Part shown: positions 53,246-60,471 of the stretch, in pieces
Layout of the letters: each line of letters starts with the position of its first letter
How positions within the stretch are numbered: position 1 is the stretch's first letter
Assembly: GCF_035998295.1 (NCBI RefSeq)
Contig: NZ_DASYHS010000047.1
Span: 1-64,000, forward strand
Direction of reading: 5' to 3'
Source of the DNA: DASYHS01 sp035998295
GTDB taxonomy: Bacteria > Pseudomonadota > Alphaproteobacteria > Azospirillales > Azospirillaceae
Length of the DNA: 64,000 bases
The notes under the pieces: generated by a model
Databases searched by the model: none
The model's input: only the letters and a program-made list of their open reading frames with translations
Told to the model about the DNA's origin: nothing
Position numbers and translations under genes: made by a program

Positions 53246-53773
53246 TCACTTCTTCAGGGCCGGCAGGCCGAGCGAGTAGGTGATCGCGATCTGGTCGCCG
53301 GACTGGTTCATCGAGGTCACGGTGCACGTGTAGCCGCCATTGGGCACGTAGCAGCCCGCGATCCAGTTGTCGTAGATCAACTGGGAACCGCCGCCGCCCT
53401 GGACGCCGCAGGTGCTGCTGATCGGGTAGTTATTGCTGAGGCAGAAGTTGACGACGCTGTTGGTGCCGTTCATCACCGACCAGAGGATCCCGTCGTCCGG
53501 AAGGGACTGGTCGCCCTTCTCCGAGCCGCAGCCGAAGAAGGCGGCGCAATGCTCGGTGTAGAGCTTCGTCGAAGTGTTGCCGGGGATGGACTTGCCCTGC
53601 GTGAGGTCCTTCTCGTACCAGTTCTTGTAGTTGATGTTGCCGATCGTCGTGGTCGGAAAATCCGTCCCAGCACTGAACGTGATGTAGAAGCCTTGGCCGG
53701 CATGTGCCACACCAGAGTATGCAGAAAGCGTGGCAAAGACAGCGGCGGCAGCAAGCACTTTAACCGATTTCAC
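53246..53773 (-). CDS. Secreted Cys-rich protein upstream of the RHS toxin
   Basis: 175 residues with a signal peptide (MKSVKVLAAAAVFATLSAYS, cleavage near AHA). The mature ~150 residues contain six cysteines (EHCAAFFGCG, NFCLSNN, STCGVQ, AGCYVPN, YTCTVT), probably disulfide-bonded. They are rich in Gly, Asn, Ser and Tyr, suggesting a compact beta-rich secreted protein. I recognise no family. It is in the same direction as the RHS gene and ends about 98 bp before it. The three genes to 45249 may be one unit with this as first gene. Its codons include more TTG, AAC and ATC than the toxin's, without a strong shift. Confidence 0.68.
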   Translation of the reverse strand: MKSVKVLAAAAVFATLSAYSGVAHAGQGFYITFSAGTDFPTTTIGNINYKNWYEKDLTQGKSIPGNTSTKLYTEHCAAFFGCGSEKGDQSLPDDGILWSVMNGTNSVVNFCLSNNYPISSTCGVQGGGGSQLIYDNWIAGCYVPNGGYTCTVTSMNQSGDQIAITYSLGLPALKK

Positions 53774-54015
53774 GATGGTCTCCGTCGAAGGGGGTATTTA
53801 CTTTCTATACTTTTGCACCATGAACTCGCCATTCGGTAGGATCAAGCGCTTACGGAGGTCATATGACCGGACCGTTGGATGAGCTTGCGTCCGGCGCCGA
53901 AAGGATCGTCATGCAGGGGGCCGGACCCGGCCGCGCCCGGCGCGGAGTGACGCGACTCGACGTCTGAGGCCTGCCGCGCGCCCTCGGGAGTTGACGAAGC
54001 GCCGCTCGTCGTTAC

Positions 54016-54035
54016 ATCTCCATTGTTCTGGAAAT
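54016..54035. promoter_or_regulatory. Candidate ArsR operator before arsR
   Basis: ATCTCCATTGTTCTGGAAAT, 33 bp before the arsR start. It matches the site at 55586-55605 in 15 of 20 positions and has the same GAAAT right arm. ArsR-family dimers bind imperfect palindromes overlapping promoters, so this is consistent with autoregulation. Confidence 0.55.
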
Positions 54036-54068
54036 GACGTACGAACCTCCGAAGCCATGGGATGACCG

Positions 54069-54443
54069 ATGCCGACCACCGCAAAGCTGGCGCAGAAGGA
54101 CGTGCTCGGAGCGCTCGGCGCCCTGTCGCAGGAGACCCGGCTGGAGATCTTCCGCCTGCTCGTGCAGTCCGGTCCCAGGGGCCGCGCGGCGGGCGCGATC
54201 GCGCAGGCGCTGGGCGTGCCGTCCGCGACGCTGTCGTTCCACCTCGCCGTGCTGACGAATGCCGGGCTCATCGTCCAGCGCCGCGAGAGCCGGTCGCTGA
54301 TCTACTCCGCCGACTACGAGGTCATGGACGGCGTCGTCGGCTTCCTGATGGAGAACTGCTGCGGCAGCCCGGGGGCCGACGAGGCCTGCTGCGCGCCGGG
54401 CAGCGTAGCCGAGCCCGGCGGGAAGGCATCGAGCGCCGCCTGA
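54069..54443 (+). CDS. arsR: ArsR-family metalloregulator
   Basis: 124 residues. DVLGALGALSQETRLEIFRL then AAGAIAQALGVPSATLSFHL and LIVQRRESRSLIYSADYEVM form the winged helix of ArsR/SmtB regulators. The C-terminus is Cys-rich: NCCGSPGADEACCAPG, four Cys in two CC pairs near residues 98-110. A vicinal pair this near the C-terminus is a plausible arsenite site and resembles the C-terminal Cys pairs of some proteobacterial ArsR proteins. It precedes flavoprotein genes and shares operator-like sequences with them. The symbol is family-based; arsenic response is inferred. Confidence 0.8.
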   Translation: MPTTAKLAQKDVLGALGALSQETRLEIFRLLVQSGPRGRAAGAIAQALGVPSATLSFHLAVLTNAGLIVQRRESRSLIYSADYEVMDGVVGFLMENCCGSPGADEACCAPGSVAEPGGKASSAA

Positions 54444-54486
54444 TGCCCTCCCGCATGCCCCGGGCGGGAAGAAGGTGCCGCGTTCC

Positions 54487-55578
54487 ATGACGGGCCATGC
54501 CGACGTCGTGGTGATCGGCGGCGGGCAGGCCGGGCTCGCGCTCGGCTATCATCTCCGGCGGACCGGGCTGACCTTCCTCATCCTCGACGCCGAGGACGCC
54601 CCCGGCGGCGCGTGGCGGCATGCGTGGCGGTCGCTGCGCCTGTTCTCCCCCGCCGCCTGGTCGTCCCTGCCGGGATGGCCGCTGAACGGCGGCGAGACCA
54701 CCTATCCCGGCCGCGACGACGTCGTCGGGTACCTGACCCGCTACGAGGCCCGGTACGAACTGCCCGTCCGCCGGCCGGTGACGGTGCGCTCGGTCGAGAG
54801 GGCGGGCGACGGCGTCCTGCTGGCGAGGACCGACCGGGGCGACTGGACGGCCCGCATGGTCGTGAGCGCGACCGGGACCTGGCGGCACCCCTACGTCCCG
54901 CACTATCCCGGCCGGGAGGCGTTCCGCGGCGCCCAGGTCCATTCCGGCGCCTACGAGGGGCCGGAGTCCTTCGCCGGCAAGCGGGTCGTCGTCGTGGGCG
55001 GCGGCAATTCCGGCGCGCAGATCCTCGCCGAGCTGTCCGAAGTGGCCGACACGACCTGGGTGAGCGAACGGCCGCCGGTGTTCCTGCCGGACGAGGTCGA
55101 CGGCAGGGTGCTGTTCCACCGGGCCACGGCGCGCATCAAGGCGCTCCAGGAGGGCCGCGCGCCGGAGATCCCGGCCGGCGGCCTCGGGGACATCGTCATG
55201 GTGCCGCCGATGGCCGCGGCCCGGGACCGCGGCGTGCTGCACGCCCGCCGCCCGTTCGCGCGCTTCGGCGAGACGGGGGTCGTCTGGCGCGACGGCACCG
55301 CGACCGGGGCCGACGCCGTCATCTGGTGCACGGGTTTCCGTCCGGCGCTCGACCACCTCGCGTGTCTGGACGTCGTCGGCCCGGATGGCACGGTCGCGGT
55401 CGACGGCACCCGTTCCGTCCGCGAACCGCGGCTGTGGCTGGTCGGCTACGGCGGCTGGACCGGCCCGGCATCGGCGACCCTGATCGGCGTCGGCCGCAGC
55501 GCCCGCGAGACGGTCAGGCGCATCGCCGCCGAACTCGGCGCGGAGGGCGGGCAGGGCGTGCCGACGCCGCCGGGCTGA
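54487..55578 (+). CDS. ArsO-like flavin monooxygenase
   Basis: 363 residues from MTGHADVVVIGGGQAG; a GTG 12 bp earlier is possible. FAD motif VVVIGGGQAGLALGYHLRRT, then APGGAWRHAWRSLRLFSPAA, the NADPH motif VVVVGGGNSGAQILAEL, and the final WLVGYGGWTGPASATLIGVG fit flavin-containing monooxygenases often named ArsO in arsenic gene clusters. ArsO's reaction is not settled to my knowledge. It follows arsR by about 45 bp in the same direction, so the regulator likely controls it. Confidence 0.78.
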   Translation: MTGHADVVVIGGGQAGLALGYHLRRTGLTFLILDAEDAPGGAWRHAWRSLRLFSPAAWSSLPGWPLNGGETTYPGRDDVVGYLTRYEARYELPVRRPVTVRSVERAGDGVLLARTDRGDWTARMVVSATGTWRHPYVPHYPGREAFRGAQVHSGAYEGPESFAGKRVVVVGGGNSGAQILAELSEVADTTWVSERPPVFLPDEVDGRVLFHRATARIKALQEGRAPEIPAGGLGDIVMVPPMAAARDRGVLHARRPFARFGETGVVWRDGTATGADAVIWCTGFRPALDHLACLDVVGPDGTVAVDGTRSVREPRLWLVGYGGWTGPASATLIGVGRSARETVRRIAAELGAEGGQGVPTPPG

Positions 55579-55585
55579 GGGGCAT

Positions 55586-55605
55586 ATTTCCATGTTTATC
55601 GAAAT
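55586..55605. promoter_or_regulatory. Candidate ArsR operator, second site
   Basis: ATTTCCATGTTTATCGAAAT, a 20-bp imperfect palindrome directly after the ArsO-like gene stop and upstream of the next flavoprotein gene. It shares 15 of 20 bases with each of the other two sites. Confidence 0.55.
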
Positions 55606-55634
55606 GATCCTTGACCGACCTGCCGCCGGATGTT

Positions 55635-55654
55635 ATTTCGATTATAGTCGAAAT
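55635..55654. promoter_or_regulatory. Candidate ArsR operator, third site
   Basis: ATTTCGATTATAGTCGAAAT is 18/20 self-complementary and lies 58 bp before the flavoprotein start. Its centre is 49 bp from that of the second site, nearly five helical turns, so both could be bound on the same face of DNA. Confidence 0.6.
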
Positions 55655-55712
55655 ATGGTAATGGGTATCGGACGCGCCACGTGACGGGTCCGGCCCCCGA
55701 TGGAGAGAGGCG

Positions 55713-57191
55713 ATGATGAACATTGCGCACCCTGTCGTCGTGATCGGCGCCGGACCCGTGGGACTAGCCGCCGCCGCCCATCTGCTGGCCCGCGGCCTGG
55801 AGCCGCTGGTCCTGGAGGCCGCTCCCGAGGTGGCGGCCAACATCCTGGACTGGGGCCATGTCCGCCTGTTCTCGCCGTGGCGCTACAATGTCGACCGGGA
55901 GGCCGCGGCGCTGCTCGCGCGGTCCGGCTGGGCCGCGCCGGCGTCGGACGTCCTGCCGACGGGGCGCGAGCTGGCCGACGGCTACCTGCGGCCCCTGGCC
56001 GCCCTGCCTGAGATCGCGGCCCGCCTCCGGCTCGGCCATCGGGTGGTCGCCATCGGCCGCCGGCACATGGACAAGGTGAAGACCGGCGGCCGCGACGCCT
56101 CGCCCTTCGTGGTCCGGGTCGAGACGGCCGAAGGCGAGGGCGAGATCCTCGCGAGCGCCGTCCTGGACGCATCCGGCACCTGGGCCACGCCCAACCCGCT
56201 GGGCGCGAACGGCCTTCCGGCGGTCGGCGAGGGGACCTTCGCCGAGCGCATCCACTACGGCATCCCGGACGTGGCGGGGGCGCTGCGCGACCGCTATGCG
56301 GGGCGCAGGACGGTGGTCGTCGGGTCCGGCCACTCCGCGGCCAACGCCCTGCTGGACCTGGCGCGGCTGGCAGGGCAGGCGCCGGGGACCGGGGTGGTGT
56401 GGGCCGTCCGCGGCGCCGACCCGGCGCGGGCCTTCGGCGGCGGCGAGGCCGACGCGCTGGCCGCGCGCGGCGCGCTGGGCACGGCGCTGCGCAACCTTCA
56501 GGCCGGCGGCGCGCTGGAGCTGGTGACCGGGTTCCGGGTGGCGAAGGTCATCGAGGCGGACGGGAAGCTGGTGCTCGAGAGCGACGACGGCCGGCGCATC
56601 GAGGGCGTCGACGAGGTGGTCGCGGCCACCGGCCAGCGGCCCGACCTCGCGCCGTTGCGCGAGCTGCGGCTGAGGCTGGACCCGTGGCTGGAATGCACGG
56701 AGGCGCTCGGGCCGCTGATCGATCCCAACCTGCATAGCTGCGGCACCGTGCGCCCGCATGGCGTGCGCGAGCTTTCCCACGCCGAGCCGGGCTTCTACAC
56801 CGTGGGCATCAAGAGCTACGGCCGCGCCCCGACCTTCCTGATGGCGACCGGCTACGAGCAGGTCCGCTCGATCGCCGCCTTCCTGGCGGGCGATGTCGAG
56901 GCCGCCCACGACGTGCGGCTGGAGCTGCCCGAGACCGGCGTGTGCAGCAGCGCTCCCGGCCCGGTGCCGGTGGCGGAGGATGCGGGCGGCTGCTGCGGCG
57001 GACCGGCCGCGGCCGGGGTGGATGCCTGCTGCGTGAAGGACGCCGACATCAAGGCGGCGGGCGGGACCGGCTGCGGCTGCGGCGATGCCCCGGCCCAAGC
57101 CCCGGCCCAGGCCCCGACCCAGGCCCAAGCGGCCGTCGAGACCGCCGCGATCCCCGTCAAGGCGGGCTGCTGCGGGCCGAAGGCGGCATGA
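55713..57191 (+). CDS. Flavoprotein with Cys-rich metal-binding tail in the ars cluster
   Basis: 492 residues. FAD motif VVVIGAGPVGLAAAAHLLAR, the LFSPWRYNVDREAAALL block, a NADPH motif VVVGSGHSAANALLDLARL and VVAATGQRPDLAPL define a flavin monooxygenase/oxidoreductase core of about 410 residues. The last ~80 residues are unusual: GGCCGGPAAAGVDACC, then GTGCGC and GCCGPKAA at the end, separated by an alanine/glutamine/proline repeat. Nine Cys in this tail suggest arsenite or other soft-metal binding. It is preceded by two operator-like palindromes, and its stop overlaps the MFS gene as ATGA. Confidence 0.75.
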   Translation: MMNIAHPVVVIGAGPVGLAAAAHLLARGLEPLVLEAAPEVAANILDWGHVRLFSPWRYNVDREAAALLARSGWAAPASDVLPTGRELADGYLRPLAALPEIAARLRLGHRVVAIGRRHMDKVKTGGRDASPFVVRVETAEGEGEILASAVLDASGTWATPNPLGANGLPAVGEGTFAERIHYGIPDVAGALRDRYAGRRTVVVGSGHSAANALLDLARLAGQAPGTGVVWAVRGADPARAFGGGEADALAARGALGTALRNLQAGGALELVTGFRVAKVIEADGKLVLESDDGRRIEGVDEVVAATGQRPDLAPLRELRLRLDPWLECTEALGPLIDPNLHSCGTVRPHGVRELSHAEPGFYTVGIKSYGRAPTFLMATGYEQVRSIAAFLAGDVEAAHDVRLELPETGVCSSAPGPVPVAEDAGGCCGGPAAAGVDACCVKDADIKAAGGTGCGCGDAPAQAPAQAPTQAQAAVETAAIPVKAGCCGPKAA

Positions 57192-58435
57192 CGGTCACCG
57201 CACCGGCCGGGATGCCTGCCGCCGGCACCCCGCGCGGTGCTCCCCTGCGCCACGGCCTCATCGCGGGTCTCGGCGTGGCGCAGATCGTCTCCTGGGGGAC
57301 GCTGGTCTACAGCTTCCCCCTGCTGGCGGAACCGACGATGCGGGCGTTCGGCCTGACGAAGGCCGACGTCTACCTGCTGGCGTCGATGGCGCTGGTCGTC
57401 GCCGCGCTCGCCGCCTATCCGGTCGGCGTGGCCATCGACCGGGGCCATGGCCGCGCGGTGATGGGGGCGGGGTCGGCCCTGGCGGGCCTCGGTTTCCTGG
57501 CGTGGTCGCAGGTGCAGGCCGCCTGGCATCTCTACCCCGTGTTCCTGCTGCTGGGCCTGGTCCAGGCCATGACCCTGTACGACGCCGCCTTCGCCGCCGT
57601 CGCCCGCCTGTCCGGGGCGCAGATCCGGCGGGCCGTCACGACCCTGACGCTCTGGGGCGGGTTCGCCAGCACGGTGCTGGTGCCGCTCACCCAGCTGCTG
57701 CTCGACGCCTTCGGCTGGCGGGGGGCGCTGGTCTCGCTGGGACTGGGCAATCTCGCGGTCGCGGCGCTGGTGACCGCGATCCTCGCCGAAAGGCCCGTGG
57801 GCCCGCCGAGGGGCGAGCCGGCACCGGTGCCGGTGCCGGTGCCGGGGCGCCCGCTCCGGGCGGCGGCGGCCAAGCCCGCGTTCTGGCTGCTGCTGGTATC
57901 CTTCGCCGTCTATACCGGCATCTTCTCGGCGCTCAGCTACCATCTCTACCCGCTGCTCATGGAGCGGGGTCTGGGGGCGGCGGCCGTGGTGGGCGCCATC
58001 GCGGTCATCGGGCCGGCGCAGGTTGCCGGGCGCATCGCGATCTCGGTCCTGGGCGGGCGGCTGCCCATCGGCCGCCTCGGCTCCGTGACCGTCGTCGGGT
58101 TCCCGCTGGCTGCCCTGCTGCTGCTGGTGTCCGGCTCGGACTTGGCGATGGTCTACCTGTTCGCGGCCCTGTACGGGGCGGCGAACGGCATCATGACCAT
58201 CGTGCGCGGGACGGCCGTTCCGGAGATGCTGACCCGCGACGCCTACGGCGCGGTCAACGGGGCGATGGGGGCTCCCGCGACGGCGGCGAAGGCGGCCGCG
58301 CCTCTCGCGGGCGCCCTGCTCTGGCAGGCGTCCGGCTCCTACGATGCCCTCGTCGTCTGCGCGCTCGCGGGCGCGTCGGTCGCCGCCGCCTGCTTCTGGG
58401 CGGCGGCGCTCACCTCCCGGGCCCGCATCACGTAG
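57188..58435 (+). CDS. MFS transporter of the ars cluster
   Basis: 415 residues with about 12 hydrophobic segments. Visible landmarks are GLGVAQIVSWGTLVYSFPLL at the start, the loop GVAIDRGHGRAVMGAGS after helix 2-3, a proline-valine repeat in the central cytoplasmic loop (PVPVPVPG), and a C-terminal AAPLAGALLWQASGSYDAL. It starts within the stop of the Cys-tailed flavoprotein. MFS proteins in ars clusters include ArsJ and ArsK, which export arsenic compounds. I cannot tell which, and no GAPDH partner of ArsJ is present. Function as exporter is inferred from context. Confidence 0.72.
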   Translation: MTVTAPAGMPAAGTPRGAPLRHGLIAGLGVAQIVSWGTLVYSFPLLAEPTMRAFGLTKADVYLLASMALVVAALAAYPVGVAIDRGHGRAVMGAGSALAGLGFLAWSQVQAAWHLYPVFLLLGLVQAMTLYDAAFAAVARLSGAQIRRAVTTLTLWGGFASTVLVPLTQLLLDAFGWRGALVSLGLGNLAVAALVTAILAERPVGPPRGEPAPVPVPVPGRPLRAAAAKPAFWLLLVSFAVYTGIFSALSYHLYPLLMERGLGAAAVVGAIAVIGPAQVAGRIAISVLGGRLPIGRLGSVTVVGFPLAALLLLVSGSDLAMVYLFAALYGAANGIMTIVRGTAVPEMLTRDAYGAVNGAMGAPATAAKAAAPLAGALLWQASGSYDALVVCALAGASVAAACFWAAALTSRARIT

Positions 58436-58524
58436 AGCGCCCGGCCGCCCCGCTCCTTGATCTCGCCCGCGGCCGGGGCTACTGATCGGCGCTGCGCGAA
58501 ATTTCCGCAGGAGTTCGAAGGACG

Positions 58525-58872
58525 ATGGCGCCGATTGCCGATCACGCCGCCGGGAGCGGCGGCACCGTCGGGCTCGCCGCGGCGGCGGCCGCGCTGCCGG
58601 AACGGGGCTGGAGCAGCCTGATCCTTGGCCGGGTCGCGAACACCCGGGTGAAGCTCTTCCGCGTCGACCCCGAGGGGCTGCCGGAAGAGGTCCATCCCGG
58701 CTGGGCGGAAGCGCTGATCATGATCGAGGGCGAGATGCGGATGGAACTCGACGGCGTGGGCTGCACCCTCAAGGCCGGAGACTGCATCCGCATCCCCGAG
58801 AACGTCCGGCATGCCATCCTGCCCGGCGGCCACGGCGCGTTCCTCCTGGTCGATCCGGACGGGCTGGTCTGA
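58525..58872 (+). CDS. Single-domain cupin protein
   Basis: 115 residues. VHPGWAEALIMIEGEMRMEL (with a short GVGCTLKAGDCIRIPENVRH) gives the two cupin motifs, including a metal-binding His/Glu pattern. Residues 1-30 form a flexible Ala/Gly region. Substrate unknown. It lies 90 bp after the MFS gene in the same direction and is convergent with the MOSC gene, so ars membership is uncertain. Confidence 0.75.
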   Translation: MAPIADHAAGSGGTVGLAAAAAALPERGWSSLILGRVANTRVKLFRVDPEGLPEEVHPGWAEALIMIEGEMRMELDGVGCTLKAGDCIRIPENVRHAILPGGHGAFLLVDPDGLV

Positions 58873-58914
58873 AGCGCAGCCGGCGCCGAGTATCGGGACC
58901 CCCTGTATGGCAGG

Positions 58915-59637
58915 CTACGCAGCCCCGGGGTCGCGGTCGCCGAGCCGGCGGCCCCAGTTCTCGACCCGGCCGCTTTCCAGCCGGCGCCTCGCGAGGTCGC
59001 GCCAGGACGGCGCGAGCTCGGGCAGCGCCGCGATGCCGGCCAGCGCGTGGCGGTCGAGCATGTCGACATAGAAGGCGCGCAGGACGCGGGCGAGCGGCCA
59101 GCCGGGACGGGGCCGGTCGAGCAGCGTCATGCCGTCGCCTGCGGCGAGCCGGCCGGGCTCAATCACCCGGTAGTACCAGCCGGTCCGGCCGCTGGACTGG
59201 ACCCGCCGGGCCATGTCCGCGACCCCGAAGCGGTGGTTCAGCTTCCAGCACGGCTGGCGGGCCTGGCTGACCTGGAGCGTGGCGGTGCCGGCCCGGTAGA
59301 CGTCGCCGACGCAGACCTCGTCCTCGGTCATGCCGCGGGTCGACAGGTTCTCGCCGAAGGCGCCCTCCAACGCCAAGACCTCCGACGCCAGGACCGCCGG
59401 CGCCGGGCGGAGTTCCCGCCGCCATGCCTCGTAGTGCTCGCCGGGATAGTGGTGCACGGCCTTGTCCGGCCCGCCGTGATGTCGGCGGTCTCCCTGCTCG
59501 TCGCCGGCGAGGCCGGTTCGAGACAGCGCGACCGCACCCGCGGCCGGCGCCTTGGCGATCGCGCTGGCGGCACCGGCGCGCCCGAACGGCACCGCCCGGC
59601 CGACCAGCACCGCGTCGATCACGACGCCCGCGGTCAC
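58915..59637 (-). CDS. MOSC-domain protein (YiiM-like)
   Basis: 240 residues begun at a GTG that overlaps the stop of the upstream amidotransferase gene (GTGA). GLAGDEQGDRRHHGGPDKAV with HHYPGEHYEAWRREL, then FGENLSTRGMTEDEVCVGDV and VSQARQPCWKLNHRFGVADM with a conserved Cys, are MOSC signatures. The C-terminal ~60 residues match the YiiM 3-alpha extension. MOSC proteins bind molybdenum cofactor through the Cys and reduce N-hydroxylated compounds. No other cofactor gene is adjacent. Confidence 0.85.
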   Translation of the reverse strand: MTAGVVIDAVLVGRAVPFGRAGAASAIAKAPAAGAVALSRTGLAGDEQGDRRHHGGPDKAVHHYPGEHYEAWRRELRPAPAVLASEVLALEGAFGENLSTRGMTEDEVCVGDVYRAGTATLQVSQARQPCWKLNHRFGVADMARRVQSSGRTGWYYRVIEPGRLAAGDGMTLLDRPRPGWPLARVLRAFYVDMLDRHALAGIAALPELAPSWRDLARRRLESGRVENWGRRLGDRDPGAA

Positions 59638-60341
59638 GATCCGATCCCGTCCAGCCACGCGCCGAGGCAGCGGGCCGCTCGCGCCTCCAGCGCAGGGGCG
59701 TGCCGCTCCGCCTGCGCACGCAGGTCCTGCGCCGACAGGCCGGCGGCGGCGATCTCGCAGGCATGGCCGACCAGCCAGGGCTCGAATCCCTTCAGCCTCG
59801 CCTCGGGGTGGAACTGGAGGGCCAGCGCGTTGCGGCCCCAGGAGAAGGCCTGGTTGGGACAGGCGTCGGTCGCGGCCAGCCGCACCGCCCCGTCGGGCAG
59901 GTCGAAGGCGTCGGCGTGCCAGTGGAGGACGGATGCGCCCTCCTCGCCATAGGGCGCCAGGCACGACTCCCGGCCCTCCGGCGTCAGCCGGACGGGGGCG
60001 AAGCCGATCTCCGGCCGCGGGCCGCGGCGGACGGCGGCGCCGAGCGCACGCGCCATCAACTGGGCGCCGAGGCAGAGGCCGAGCGTCGGCGCGCCATGCG
60101 CGAGGCGGGCTTCCAGGATCCGCAGCTCGTCGGCCAGGAACGGGTAGGCGTCCTCCTGACAGGCGCCGATCGGGCCGCCGAGCACGACGAGGAGCGGCGT
60201 CTTCACCGGCTCCAGCGTCCACAGGTCGTCGACGCCCGCATCGTAGTAGTGGACCTTGTAGCCCCGCGCCGCCAGCACGCCTTCGAAGCTGCCGAGATCC
60301 TCGAAATGCACGTGCCGGATCGCCACCGCCGTCTTCATCAT
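59634..60341 (-). CDS. Class I glutamine amidotransferase
   Basis: 235 residues; the first two codons are both Met, so the start may be at 60338. LLVVLGGPIGACQEDAYPFL, the nucleophile elbow TLGLCLGAQLMARALGAAV with Cys, and the catalytic His-x-Glu in LALQFHPEARLKGFEPWLVG form the triad of GuaA-like free amidotransferases. These can be glutaminases or act on small amino compounds; no partner synthase is evident. It is co-directional with the MOSC gene and divergent from a MocR regulator across a 130-bp AT-rich region. Confidence 0.85.
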   Translation of the reverse strand: MMKTAVAIRHVHFEDLGSFEGVLAARGYKVHYYDAGVDDLWTLEPVKTPLLVVLGGPIGACQEDAYPFLADELRILEARLAHGAPTLGLCLGAQLMARALGAAVRRGPRPEIGFAPVRLTPEGRESCLAPYGEEGASVLHWHADAFDLPDGAVRLAATDACPNQAFSWGRNALALQFHPEARLKGFEPWLVGHACEIAAAGLSAQDLRAQAERHAPALEARAARCLGAWLDGIGS

Positions 60342-60381
60342 GGCCGCATGCTCCGCTGCGTCCCCGTCATGGTCACCACCA

Positions 60382-60412
60382 TATTGACATAGGACAATAA
60401 TTCGTTTATCTC
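60382..60412 (+). promoter_or_regulatory. Divergent control region of the MocR and amidotransferase genes
   Basis: An AT-rich region in GC-rich surroundings. TTGACA at 60384-60389 and TATCTC at 60407-60412 (17-bp spacing) form a rightward promoter. An imperfect 18-bp palindrome TATTGACATAGGACAATA at 60382-60399 overlaps it and may be the MocR operator. The leftward promoter for the amidotransferase gene probably lies in the same stretch. Confidence 0.5.
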
Positions 60413-60471
60413 TGACAAAATATCGCCATGCCGGCGCGCTGTCCAGCGCCCGCATCACCGGGGTATGCGTG

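Noticed and set aside
46863..53279. Frames of about 1,000 codons opposite the RHS gene
   Set aside because: Antisense shadows; the RHS, FG-GAP, Hint and nuclease motifs all lie in one continuous leftward frame.
53842..54084. Small leftward frame between the secreted protein and arsR
   Set aside because: It overlaps the arsR control region, is low-complexity and has no ribosome-binding site.
57819..57852. Short GGTGCC/GGCACC tandem repeat as a possible regulatory repeat
   Set aside because: It encodes the Pro-Val repeat of the MFS central loop and sits within the gene.
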